Assembly: GCA_016858145.1 (NCBI GenBank)
Contig: JAEHOE010000020.1
Coordinates: 682,001 to 746,000 of the forward strand
Direction of reading: 5' to 3'
Source of the DNA: Edaphochlamys debaryana
Lineage: Eukaryota > Chlorophyta > Chlorophyceae > Chlamydomonadales
Length of the DNA stretch: 64,000 nucleotides
Within the stretch, counting starts at the first letter, position 1; each line of letters starts with the position of its first letter. Below, piece after piece: positions 10,001 to 22,000 of this stretch. The notes beneath the pieces were generated by a model. The model was not told where the DNA came from. It saw only the letters and a list, made by a program, of their open reading frames with translations, and did not search any database. The position numbers were made by a program, and so were the translations under genes.

Positions 10001-13000
10001 GCTCTGCACCGGGGCGTGGGCGCCGCCGCCGCGGCCCCTGGCGCCGACGAGCCCGCCGCCGGTCCCACCGCCGCCCCCGCACCTGCTGGAGCCTTCCTGT
10101 ACGCGGAAGTGGAGCAGCGCGCCTCGCAGCGCCCTCCCGCCGTCCGCAGTGAGGACTTCGACGCCGCTGTCGAGGCTCTGCAGCAGCTCCTGGGCCGGCT
10201 GAGCCGACCCGAGCAGCCTCCTGCCGTGGCGGCCGCTTCCCGGGGCCAGGGCGGCGGCCTGTCGGCCCAGGGCCTGGTGCTAACCGAGACCGCGCAGCGC
10301 AACCTGGAGGCCATCCGTGACGCGGTGGAGTCCGGCCGGCCGCTGCTGCTGAGCGGCGACACGGGCGTGGGCAAGACTGCCAGCGTGGCGCACGTGGCGG
10401 AGGCGCAGGGCCGCCGGCTGGTGCGCTTCAACCTCAGCAACAAGGCAAGCACAGGGAGGGCGGGCTTGATGTTTGGGCACTGGGCCCTTGGGCCTCCCAC
10501 TTGCCCCAACTTCAACCTCTTGCCCGGCATCCGCTTGAAGCAAGGCGGAAGCCTGCCGTTCCTGTCCTCCTGTCCTGGCCCGGCGGCCCTATGCTGCTGC
10601 TTACCGTCTCTTTATGCCCACCCTCCGCAACTGCCCCTCCCCCCGCCGCTCCGCAGGTGACGGTGGAGGACCTGCTGGCGCGCGTGGTGCTGCGGCGCGA
10701 CCCCGATTCGGGCCGCGAGGCGCTGGAGATGGAGCTGCAGCCCTTCGCAGCCGCCTTCCGGGACGGCCACTGGCTGCTGCTGGACGAGATCAACCTGGCG
10801 CCGCCCGAGGTGCTGCAGGTGAGCGGAGGCGCTGAGGGGTCGGGCTGGGAGATGTTACGCGGGACGAGAGCTTGAGGGTGCACAGGTCCTACGGGGCGGG
10901 GTTGGAGGCTGCGTTTGGAGGCTCTTGACCCAGCCGTTCGCTGCCCCGTTCCCCACAGGCCCTGCAGCACGCCCTGGACCTGGGCTTCCTTCAGCTGCGC
11001 AACCAGGGCTCCGCGAGGGAGGCCTGTGTCACCATCCGCCGCCACTCGTCCTTCCGCCTCTTCGCCACGCAGAACCCCGACACGGGTGGGGCGGCTTGGG
11101 CTGGGTAGTGGGGCTGGCTGCGCGGCTGCAGCTGCGTGGGCGTAGGCGTGTAACTCTGTTGTCGCCCCCTAAGCGGCGCTGTCAGCTCGGCCCTTCAGCG
11201 CTTCCTGCTGTCATGTTCTGGGCTCAATCCACATCGCCTGCCCCCTCTGCAGGGCTGTTCAAGGACAAGCGCGAGCGGCTGCCCATGTCGCTGCTGAGCC
11301 GCTTTGGGTTCGTGTGCTTCGAGGAGCAGACCCCCGCGGAGTGGCAGCAGGTGGGAAGGGGCACTGTCACGCGGCGCCGGGTGCTGATGCCTGCGAGTCT
11401 GGCGGCTCAGTTAGCGGCTCGGTAAGCGGCTCAATTGGCGGCTGCGCAGACGGCCTCAAGAGGTTGACCCTTCCCTGCTGTCCCCTTCCTCGCCTTGCCT
11501 CTTCACTGCAGGTGGTTGAAGAGGTGCTGTCGCGCAGCGGCGTGGAGGCTGCGATGGCGCGGGTCTGCGCTGCCGAGATGCTGCGAGTGCACAAGGCCAT
11601 CCTGGGCCAGCCACAGGTACGGCTCAGGGCATGGAAAGTGCACGTTGCCGACGGTTAGGAGGCTTTGCAAGTGGCAGAGCCGCTGAGGGGCATAGGTGGT
11701 GCGCTGCGCGCTCCTGCGTTCGCTTGACCCTTGACCCCTTGACCCCCTCATGGCCCTTCGCGGCGCAGGCTGCCACGGCCTACGCCCACACGACCATCCG
11801 TGAGCTGCTGAAGTGGACGGCCGCCCTGGCGCCCCGCGTCAAAGCTCCGGCTGCCGCCCCGGTCGCCTCCGGCCGCCCGGCGCCGCCGCTGCTGCAAGCG
11901 CTCAGCCAGACCGCCTTCGTGGTGTACGGCGCCCGCCTGAGCACCCGCGAGGCCCAGGACGCTCTGCTGGAGCTGCTGCCCGACCCAGATCACGTACGGC
12001 AGTGGCTGGCGTACGGCAGCGACGGTGCCGAGCCACGTGACCTGACGGCGGCGCTGCAGGCCTTCCAGGATGACCTCGCCGGGGCTGGCGTGCAGCTTGA
12101 GGGCCCGGCGGACGCGCAGGCTATGGCGGCGGCGGCGCGCCTGGCTGCCACGGAGGCAGCTTTGGAGGCGACGCAGGCGGGCGACGAGGCTGCACGGGCT
12201 GCTGCCACCGCCGTCAATCAGCTTCTCTGCCAGCCGGCCCTTGAGGCGGTGGCCTTCGACGTCCACCGCGCCGTCTGCGCCCTGCTGCGCCGCTCGTACT
12301 ACCTCGCTCGCTACGGAGTCTACCGCGCTCCCGACCGGGCCCTTTGGCTGGCCTGGGCGCGAGCCGGCACCACCGCAGCCGTGGCCGCTCTGCAAGAGAG
12401 CGGCGACAGCGCTCTGCCGCCTGCACCCGAGCCTCTGCTTGGAGCCTACTTCCAGGCCGGGCTGGAGCTCTACGCGGGGCAGCTCCGCGGCGGTGCGGCG
12501 CGGCGGGACGTGCTCAACGTGTTCCAGGCCGCCCTGGAGACCGCCGCAGGTGCGCTTTCCTTCCCTTAGGACCCACATGGGGAGCTACTCATCCGCGCGC
12601 TCTGCTCCTCCTGTTGCCCGCAGGTGGAATCAGCCCACCCGCAGGTGGAATCAGCGCACCCGATGGAACGCATTCCTGCGGTGCCGTCGGGGAGCTGAGC
12701 CTGGCGCCCCTGGCTACGGAGCCGGGGCTGCAGCAGCCCTTTGCCGTGACGCCCCACGTCCTCTCCGCCTGGATGCTGCTGCTGCCCGCCCTGGCGGGGG
12801 CGCAGCCGGCCCTGCTCACCGGCGCCGACGGCTGCGGCAAGTCCGGCGCTCTGCGGGCTCTGCTGGAGCTGACCGGAGCCACGGCCTCGCTGCACTATGC
12901 GCACATGACCCCAGGTGAGCCGTTATCCTTGGGCAAGCGCGTGCACACTAGCAGAGCACCCTGCACAGACATCGTGTGCCCCAGTGCTCCTGTCCACCAC

Positions 13001-16000
13001 CTCCCTCCGTGAGCCCGCTGCCCTCTCAGTGACGCTCTCTGAGCCGTCCTTTGCCCCCTCCCGGCCTCCTCAGAGTCAGAGTCCTCCGAGCTCGTGGGAC
13101 AGTACCTCCCCGCCGAGGGTGCCGGTACCGCGGCCGTGGTGTGGGTCGACGGCCCCGCCACGGCCGCCGCCAAGCAGGGCGCGCCCCTGCTGGTGGACGG
13201 CCTCAACGCCGCAGAGGCCACCGTGCTAGAGCGGCTCAACCCTCTGCTGGAGCGGGACCCCGTGCTGGTGCTCACGGAGCAGGGCGACACGGCGCCGCTG
13301 CCCGTGCACCCGCGCTTCCGCTTCCTGGCCACCGTCACGGAGCCCAGCCGGGCGCAGCAGGCCGAGCGACTGTCTCCCGCCCTGGCCAACCGCCTCTCCA
13401 CGGTGCACCTGTTCGACGCCCTGGAGGCGGGGGAGGCCGAGTTTCGGGCCGAGGCGCAGCGCCTGGCCGCAGCCATCAGCGGAGGCGAGGATGCCGACGC
13501 GGGCCTGGGCGCGGAGCTGTGCGTGCTGCTGCGGAGGCAGCTGCAGGACGGCCGGCCGCCGCTCACGCTGCGGTCGCTGGTGCGGCTGCTCGACTTCGCA
13601 CATCACCTGCAGGCCTCACGTGGCCTGGCCCCCGCCGTGGCGCTGTGGGCCGCCTATGACGTGACGCTCCGCGGCAGCCTGGGCGCGAGCGAGCCTGCCA
13701 CCACGCAGGCCGCACGGCAGCTGCTGGGCGTTCCTGCCGATTACCCCAACCCGCTCCTGGCCGACCTGCCCGAGCTGCGCTGCCACGTCCTGCCGCCCTC
13801 CCGCTGCGGCACGGCCGCGGCGCTGTGGGCATGCCTGCGCATGGGCTGGCCCGTGCTGCTTGAGGGCCCGGCCGCCGTGGGCAAGACGTCCCTGGTCCTG
13901 GACCTGGCGTCCAGCGCTGGCAAGCCCGTGCTCCGCGTCAACAACTCGGAGAGCACCACGCCGCAGGACTACTTGGGCACCTTCCTGCCGGGCCCCTCGG
14001 GCGCCTGCGCCTTCCGGCCCGGCCCGCTGCTGCAGGCCATGGAGTCAGGCGCCGTGTTCCTCGCTGATGAGCTCAACCTGGCCCGCCCCGCCGTGCTGGC
14101 GCTGCTCAGCCCCCTGCTGGAGGGCATGGGCTGCCTCCGGGTGCCGGGCACAGAGCGCGTGGTGCGTGCGGCGCCCGGGTTCTGCATCGTGGCGACGCAG
14201 AACGCGGCCCATTACGCCGGGCGCTCGGCGCTGCCGCTGGCGCTGCGCAACCGCTTGGTGGAGCTGCCAGTGCCCGACTTTGCGCCTAGCGAGCTGCCGC
14301 ACATCCTGCGCGTGAGGAGCCAGCGGCTGGCGGCGGACGACAGCAGGTGGGGTGCGGGGGCATCTGGGGGCGAGGGGCGGGGCCTAAACAGGGAGCGGGG
14401 CTGGATAGGGCATGTGGGCAGCGGCAAAAGCGGGCCCCTTGTTACCTGTACACGCCTGCTTGCTTGACCAGTCCTGCCTTGCGCTGACTATGACCTTGTC
14501 CTACCCTGCCCTGCAGCGTGCGGCCGCTGAGCGAGGAGCAGGCGCAGCAGCTGTCTGACCTCTACTTTGCCCTGCGCGGCGCCATCACCATGCGCCACCT
14601 GATCAAGGTCCAGCACCGCGCCGCCCGCTGCAACCACGCCCCGCTCGCCCACGCCGCCGCCAGCCTGCTGCTCAGCCGCGTTGCGCCCGGCTCCAGCGCC
14701 GCCGCCGAGCTGGCCTCACAGCTGTCCAGCGTCCCTGGCTGGAGCGGCCTCGCCCAGCGCATCCGTGACGCCCAGCCCTCAGTCACCCAGCGCCAGGGCT
14801 CCGTAGTCGTCAGCGACGGCCTGATTGCACTGGAGCTGCCCGGAGCAGACTGCGGCCGCAGCAAGCTGTGGGCGCAGGCGACCGGCAGCGGGGCCGGGGG
14901 TGACGGGAAGGGCGGCTGCGGGGGCCTGCCGGCCAGCTTCCTGCGCACGCTGGTGTGCGCCGCCCTGGCCGCGGCCTGCGGGGAGCCGGTGCTGCTGAGC
15001 GGCCCCACGGCCTGCAAGACCGAGGTGGTGCGCACCTGGTGCGACATCACGGGCCGCCGGGAAGAGCTGCTGGTGGAGCACCTGACGCAGGGTGAGCAGC
15101 GGGCGGGCCCTCGTGAGCGTGGCGGGATCTGGGTCAGCAGGATCGGCAGGGCTTGCACAGAGACTTGTCATCAAGCGAGCGTTGGCTTTGGCCCTTGCAG
15201 ACACGGAGAGCTCCAGCTTGGTGGGCCAGCTCACGCCCTTTGCCTGCACCGAGCTGCTCAAGGTGAGATGGGGACCGAGCGAGTAGTTCTGGTAGCGCGT
15301 AGGGGCAGTCGGGATGCCGTTTGTGAGCATGTGCCGGTAGGCCTGGTGCTGACTTCAGCCCTTGACGCTGCACCAGGTCGTATGCCTGACGCTCGTCCCT
15401 GCCTGCCTCTCTCCACAGGGCCTTCCCGGCGCCTTTTCCGCCGCCACCGCGCGCCTGGCGGCACTGCTGGGAGCCTCTGCCCTGGACCTCGCGGCCCGCC
15501 ACGAGGCCCAGCGAGACCTGTCCAAGCTGGGCGACGTGGTGGCAACGCAGCTGCGCCCCGCCGTGCGGCTGTGCGAGCAGGAGCTGGCGGACTGGCTGGC
15601 CTGCCAGGCGCCCGCGGAGCGGGAGGATGGAAGCAGCTCCAGGGGAGACGCAGGCGAGGGGCTGCTCGCGGGCGATGCCGAGGCCGATCGGGCCGAGGCA
15701 GCAGCGGCTGAGTCGCCCTCAGTTCAGGAGCCTTCCCCGGTGGAGGCGGCCAGGGCTGCGGCGGCAGCGGAGCAGGAGCTGGAGCTGGAGGCCCCAGAGC
15801 TGGTGGAGGCGGCGGCGGCCTTTGACCAGCGTGCCGCCGCTGCAACGGCCGCAGGTGCGGCCGCCGGTCCCTTCCCCCGCCGCACCAGCAGCGCTGGCAG
15901 TTGGCAATTTGCGTACGGCAGCGACGAGGACGAGAGCAGCGGCGGAGGCGGCATTGACATGGACGCCCTCTGCGATGACACGGACGTCATCGGCCCAGCG

Positions 16001-19000
16001 GTCCCCCCAGCTGCCCCCGCCGCTGCGCAAGGGCCAGATGCAGGCGGAGGCGCAGGAACAGGCTCTGGTGTGGTGACGAGTGACGATGAGGACGGCTTCA
16101 TCCGAACCGCCAGTGACTACGACGCAGATGAGGTCCTGGCCGCGCCACCGCCCCCGCCGCCGCCGCTCACGGCCAGCGACTGGGCGTGGGAAATGGTGCA
16201 GCGGGGCGACGCGGCCTCGTCCACCGCACGTGGGCCCTTCAAGCTGCCTGAGTCCCTGCTCTCCTCCTACGCCTCCTGCCGCAGCCTGATGGGGCACCTC
16301 AGCGCTGTGCTTCCAGACGCAGAAGTCAGTGCCATGGAGCGAGGCGTGGAGAGCTCATGGGCCGCCATCACAGGCGCCGTCCAGGCCGCCAATGCTGCCG
16401 CAGAGCTTCGCGTGCCAGGTGGCGCCGCCGCCGCGCTGTCTCGCCCGGTCTTTGTGTTCGTGGACGGACCCGTGACCACCGCCGCCAAGCTGGGCCGGCC
16501 CGTGCTGCTGGAGGACTACGACCAGCCCAGCCAGGCCGTTACGGAGCGGCTCAACCCGCTGCTGGAGACGGAGCGCTCCTTCGCCGTCAGCGAGGACCTC
16601 ACCGCCAGCGCGGCTGGGGCGGCAGGGGCAGGGGCTGGAGCAGGGGCCCGGGATGTAGCTGTGCCGGAGGGCACGCAGGTCTTCGCCACCGTGCACACCG
16701 GCCCGGGCGGCGGGGGCGCAGGGCTCGGCCGCATCAGCCCCGCCACCCGCTCCCGCTTCACCGAGGTCCTGGTCGAGCCCTACACAGACGACGAGCTGCA
16801 CGCCCTGGCGGCCCACCGCTTCCTGGCCTCGGAGGCATCGCCTCTTTCGCCCGGCAACGCCTCCGTCGCCCTGCTGGCGGAGCTGCGGGCCGCGGCCGCC
16901 AGCGTCCCCAACCTCGCGGGCTCGCGTGGCGGCGACGTCCGCACCCTGCTGTCTTGGGCGGAGTTGGCGGCGAAGCTCTACGGCGCACCACTTGCTCCTA
17001 GCAGTGACGGGGCAGCGGGGCAGGGCCGCAGCCTCAGCCTGGACCTGGCCTGGCTCTGGGCTGCCCGCTTCACCGTCATGGCCCGCCTCCCTCACGAGCA
17101 GCTGGAGGAGGCGCTGCGGGCCTGGTGGGCCGCCAAGGCGGCCTCCAGCGCCATCCCCGCCGTCTACAGCGACGTCCTGCTGCCCCCGCCCGAGGACTAC
17201 GACGCCTGCCCGGTGCACTTGGTCCCCGACCCCGCCCGCCCCGGCGCGCTCCGGCTGCAGCTCGCGTACACGGGCCTCAGCGTCCCCCTGCCGCCCCCCT
17301 CTGCCGACGTGCGCCCGCCTGAGAGCCAGGAGCAGCTGCAGGCCCGCATGCGCCTCACTCCCACCGCCTCCCTGCTCCTAAACCTTGCCAACGTCGTGGC
17401 CGCGCTGCTGGCGGACCGGCCGCTGCTGCTAGAGGGTCTGCCGGGCATCGGCAAGACCGCCATCGTGCAGCAGGCAGGGCCAGGGGGCTGCGCACGCAGC
17501 TAGGGTGACCCAGCTATAGGTTGGCTGGCCTTGGGCCTGCAGCATGGGTTTAGGTCTTGGGCAGAGGCTTGCTTGTAGGCGGCTTGGGCTCAAGCCTCAC
17601 ACCCAACCCTGCTACTCATGCCCTTCGCAGGTGGCCGAGCTGTTGGGCATCCCCTGCGAGCGCATCAACCTCAGCGGCAGCACCACCCTGTCGCAGCTGC
17701 TGGGCGGCGTGGTGCCGCGCATGGAGGACGGCGTGCGCGTGTTCAGCTGGCAGGACGGCCGCCTGCTGCAGGCGCTGCGGCGGGGGCACTGGCTGCTGCT
17801 GGACGAGGTCAACCTGGCGCCGCCCGAGGTGCTCGACGGGCTGGCACCGCTGCTGGACAGGTGGGCGCAAGCCTCAGGTTGGCGCATCATAACATAACCA
17901 TGGTGCTGTTGCCTGTCCTGGCGCCTCTTGAGTTTCGGTTAACCCCACCGGTCGTGCGCGTCCCGCCTTCCCGCCTCCCTGCAGGAGCTCCCCCGGCGTC
18001 TTCGTGCTGCCCACCACGGGCGAGCGCGTGCCCCTGCCCGACACCGTGCGCGTGTTCGCCACCATGAACCCCACCACCGCCGGCGGCGGCCGCAACAAGC
18101 TGCCCCGCTCCATCGCCGGCCTCTTCAGCCACGTCACCCTGGCGCCGCCGTCCAAGACCGAGGTGGCGCACATCGTGCTGGCCGTGTTTGCGCAGGCTAT
18201 GGCGCAGGGCTTCATCCGGCTCGACCGCATCTCGGCGCTGCTCAACTTCCACTGGGAGGCGGCCGAGGCGCTGGCAGACCGCCGGCTGGCACGGGCGGGC
18301 GGCGTGCAGCCCTTCAACCTGCGTGACCTGATCAAGGTGTGCCGGGAGTGAAGGGGCTGCAGGAAGGGCTGATAGGGCAAGAAAGCACTGTCTTATGGCC
18401 CTGGGCTCGGCCCTGGGTTGCCCGGCAACGTGTTCAGCCCGGCGCTCTTTCTCTCCAAACCCGCGCGCCCCTGCTTGACTTCCCTTTGCCAAACTCTTGT
18501 TCCGCTGCCCCGCCTTTCCTCCTCCTCCCCTCGCAGGTGCGGGACGTGCTGGTGCGTATCATGCGCGACCAGCAGACGCACTACGGCCTGCTCCTGCACA
18601 CGCCCGCCTCCGCCACTGGCACGGATGGTGGTGCTGCTGCGGGCGGCGGCGGCGTGGACGGCTCACTCGAGGAGCCCAGCGCGGAGGCCGTCCGCACGGC
18701 TGCGCTGCGCAAGGTGCTCGAGGTGGTGTACGTGCTGCCCTTCCCCGAGGCCGAGGATCAGGGGGCGGTGCGGCGCATGATGGACCGTCACATCGGGGGA
18801 GCGGGCCAGGCGCTGGGGGCTGCGGGCGCAGGCGCCGGTGGAGGGGAGGACGGCGCCGGCATTGATCTGAGCGTGCCGGGGCTGGTGCGGATCGGCAGCA
18901 TCTACATGAGCCGCGGTGAGGGCATGAGTTGCGGAGGAGCAAGGACGCACTCTTGGGGGCTTGGTTTGGGTTGCTAGCGTGCCTGGACCTCGCCGTTGCT

Positions 19001-22000
19001 TGCTCTTGGACAAGCCATTAAGTCGGTGTGCCAATTGGCTCCCTGCCTTTCCCCAGGCACGGAGGAGGGCGTCACGGCGCCACTGGTCCCCACCCCGGCC
19101 ACACGTCAGCACCTGGAGACGCTCGCCGCCGCGAGCCGCAGCGGCCGCACGGTGTGCCTCCGGGGCGACACTGCCAGTGCCAAGTCAGCCTTGGCCATGG
19201 AGCTGGCTCGCCTGGCGGGCCGCCGTCTGGTCATCGTCCCCATCAACGCAGAGACGGGTGAGCTAAGGACGGGTGTGGCCCGCAGTGCTCAGCGCAAAGT
19301 GGCATGATGTGTCTGGCTGATACCGTGGAGACCGGTGCTGCGGCTTGCCCAGAGATGTGCCCTGCGCTTCCATCGCTTGCAGACGTGTCCGACATCATCG
19401 GCTCCTGGCTGCCGGCGCGAGACGTCGCCGCGCACCGTGATCGCGGCCTGCAGGCCAAGACCGTGCAGCTGGCGGCGGACCTCGTGCGCCTGGCCCTGCC
19501 CCACCTGCTGCCGGCGCTGCGGAGCTGGACCACGCCTGCCGACGCACCCGTTGGCGCGTCCACCCCTGCGTCATCATGCCTGTACCCCACGTCAATCTCC
19601 TCACCTCTCTCCGAGCTGCTGGCTGTTCCCGAGGTCCTTGAGCTTGCCTGCGGGCCCGCATCGGTGCCTGATGCCGGCACCACCCTGTCTCTTACTGAGA
19701 TCAAGACCGTGCTGCACTGCTGCGGCCTCGTCCTTGACGCCGCTCGCGGGGCCAGCTCCTACGGCCACATCCGCCTGCAGCAGGGCGTGCTCGGCCGCGT
19801 GGACCGCCTGGCGGCGCGGCTGCAGGGCTGCTGCACGCTGCTCAACCGCGTGGAGCGGGACGCAGTCGCAAGCTCGGAGGTGTGCGGGAGGAGGGCTTGC
19901 GTTCAGGCATTTCCTGTGGGAAAGAAAGGAGTTGCGAACATCCGCCTGACCTGTCTGCTCTAGCTTTGCTCCCCGGAGCCCAGTTCTTTGCCTGCCGTGA
20001 TCCGCTGTTCCGCTCATCCACAGGCCTCGTCCAGCAGCCACTGCCGCGGCGGCCTGGCCTTTGAGTGGGTGAACGCGGCCCTGGTGGACGCGGCCAAGCG
20101 AGGGCACTGGGTGAGCCGGTGGCGAGGGAGATTTGCGGGGCTTGGGCGGTCTAGTCAAACGCTGTGCCATTGAACCTTTGGTTGATTGATGCCCACAGTT
20201 GGCTAGGCGTGTGCCACCCGGGTATGGATACGGTAGCTTAGCGTCGACCCTCCGTGCGGTCCTCCCGCATACCTTTGCCTCTGTGGGGTCCCCATCGCGT
20301 CCCGACATCCACCGTTTGCCTCTGCGCGGCCCTCTCCTGCCTTTACACAGGTGCTGCTGGACAACATCGACTGCGCCCCGCCCGAGGTGGTGGAGCGGCT
20401 CAACAGCCTCATGGAGGACTGCCCCAGCCTCAACCTGTACGAGCACGCAGAGGGAGAGGTGCGTGAGCCCTGCCTCCTGAGCCGCCACTTGGCTGGGGGA
20501 TTTGCTGGCTTCGAGTGCCTGCTGGCTCCGGCTAATCGCAGTACCCCCACGGCCTTCCCCAGGTGCTGTCCCTCGGCTCCGGTATCCACTCCGACTTCCG
20601 CCTCTTTTGCACCGCCAACCCGCACCGTCCGCACGCCAGCAAGCTCTCCTCAGCCTTCTACAACCGCGTCATCTGCATCAGCCTCGCGCCGCTCGACGCC
20701 GGGCTCACGCCCGACAACGCCGCCACCCACGACCTGAACGCGGTAGGCATGCACGACCAGGGACTGGGTTGCCTCGGATCCTTTGCTTGGGCCCGTGACC
20801 AACCTCCGTCGGTGCAGGTGCTGCGGGGCGTGTTTGCCGGCACGGCGGGTGGCGTGGAGCTGGCGGGCGTGTGCGCTCGGTACCACGCCGAAGTGGCGTC
20901 GCTGGTGGCTCAGGGCGCCGTGCACCTGGCGGCCGGCTTCCGCCTGACGCCGCGGGGCCTGCTGCAGGCCGTCAGGCACGCGTCCTGCGCGGGCGCTGAG
21001 GCTGACAGCCGCCAGCGGCCGCTGGTTCCGGCGGTGGCGCTGGCGCTGGTGCGCAGCTACGCGGGTGCCGTGTCCAGCTGTGGGGAGCGGCGGGCACTGG
21101 TGCAGGCGGCCGTCGACAACCTGCGCCGGCCGGAGCTGCGCCGGCCCCTGTACGAGAGCGCGCCGGTGGCGCACGGCGAGGAGGTCGAGGCCTGGCAGGT
21201 GGGGTGAAGGGAGCTTAAAGGCCTGACGCGCGAACTGGGACAACACATGCAAGATCAGCAGCTGGCGCCCTACTACGGCCGGGGCTCCTTTGTGACGATC
21301 CAATTGAACCCCCGGTACGCAGAACGCGCTGGAGGGCGTTACGGAAGCAGCGGCGGTGGTGCAGCAGCGGTCGGCGGCGCTGCTGTGGTCGGCCATAGGA
21401 GGCATGGAAGGCATGCCCGGACACGCAGCCGTGGCGGCACAGGCGAGTGGGTGCCATGTTGGGACGGCAACACTCCTCTGCTTTACCTTGCGCTCAGGCG
21501 TCCTCCCAACTGACTGAGACTGGCATGATGCTTAAGCTCTGACTCGTTTGTCGTTGCTCCCTCTGCCCCTGACGCAGGTTGTTCGGCTCGTCCTGCGGCC
21601 AAGCTTCCCAAGCAGCGCCGCTCAGCTCGAGGACATCGCCGACCGGCTCCAGGTAGGGACCTTCCCCTGCGCCTCCACCTGCACAGCGGGCATCAAGCAA
21701 GCACCGGGGACCTGAGACTGCAGGCTTAGTTGATGTGCCGTTGACCCGTCCTCACTTGCTCATGTCATTATGTCATGTCCCTTACCTTCCCGCAGGCCAT
21801 GCAGCCACCCACGCCCGGAGCTGTGGCCGCAGCCCTACGGCAGTGGCAGCCGCCAGCGGCCTTCACCGCCCAGCTCTCTGCCGAGCTGCTGCCTCAGGCG
21901 CAGGAGCTGCGCCGCCTGTGCCACCTGCTGCACCAGCGCCTCAAGGCTTTCGTGGAGGCCACCTCGTTGGCAGACGCCGGCGACAGGCTGGCCGTGCTGG

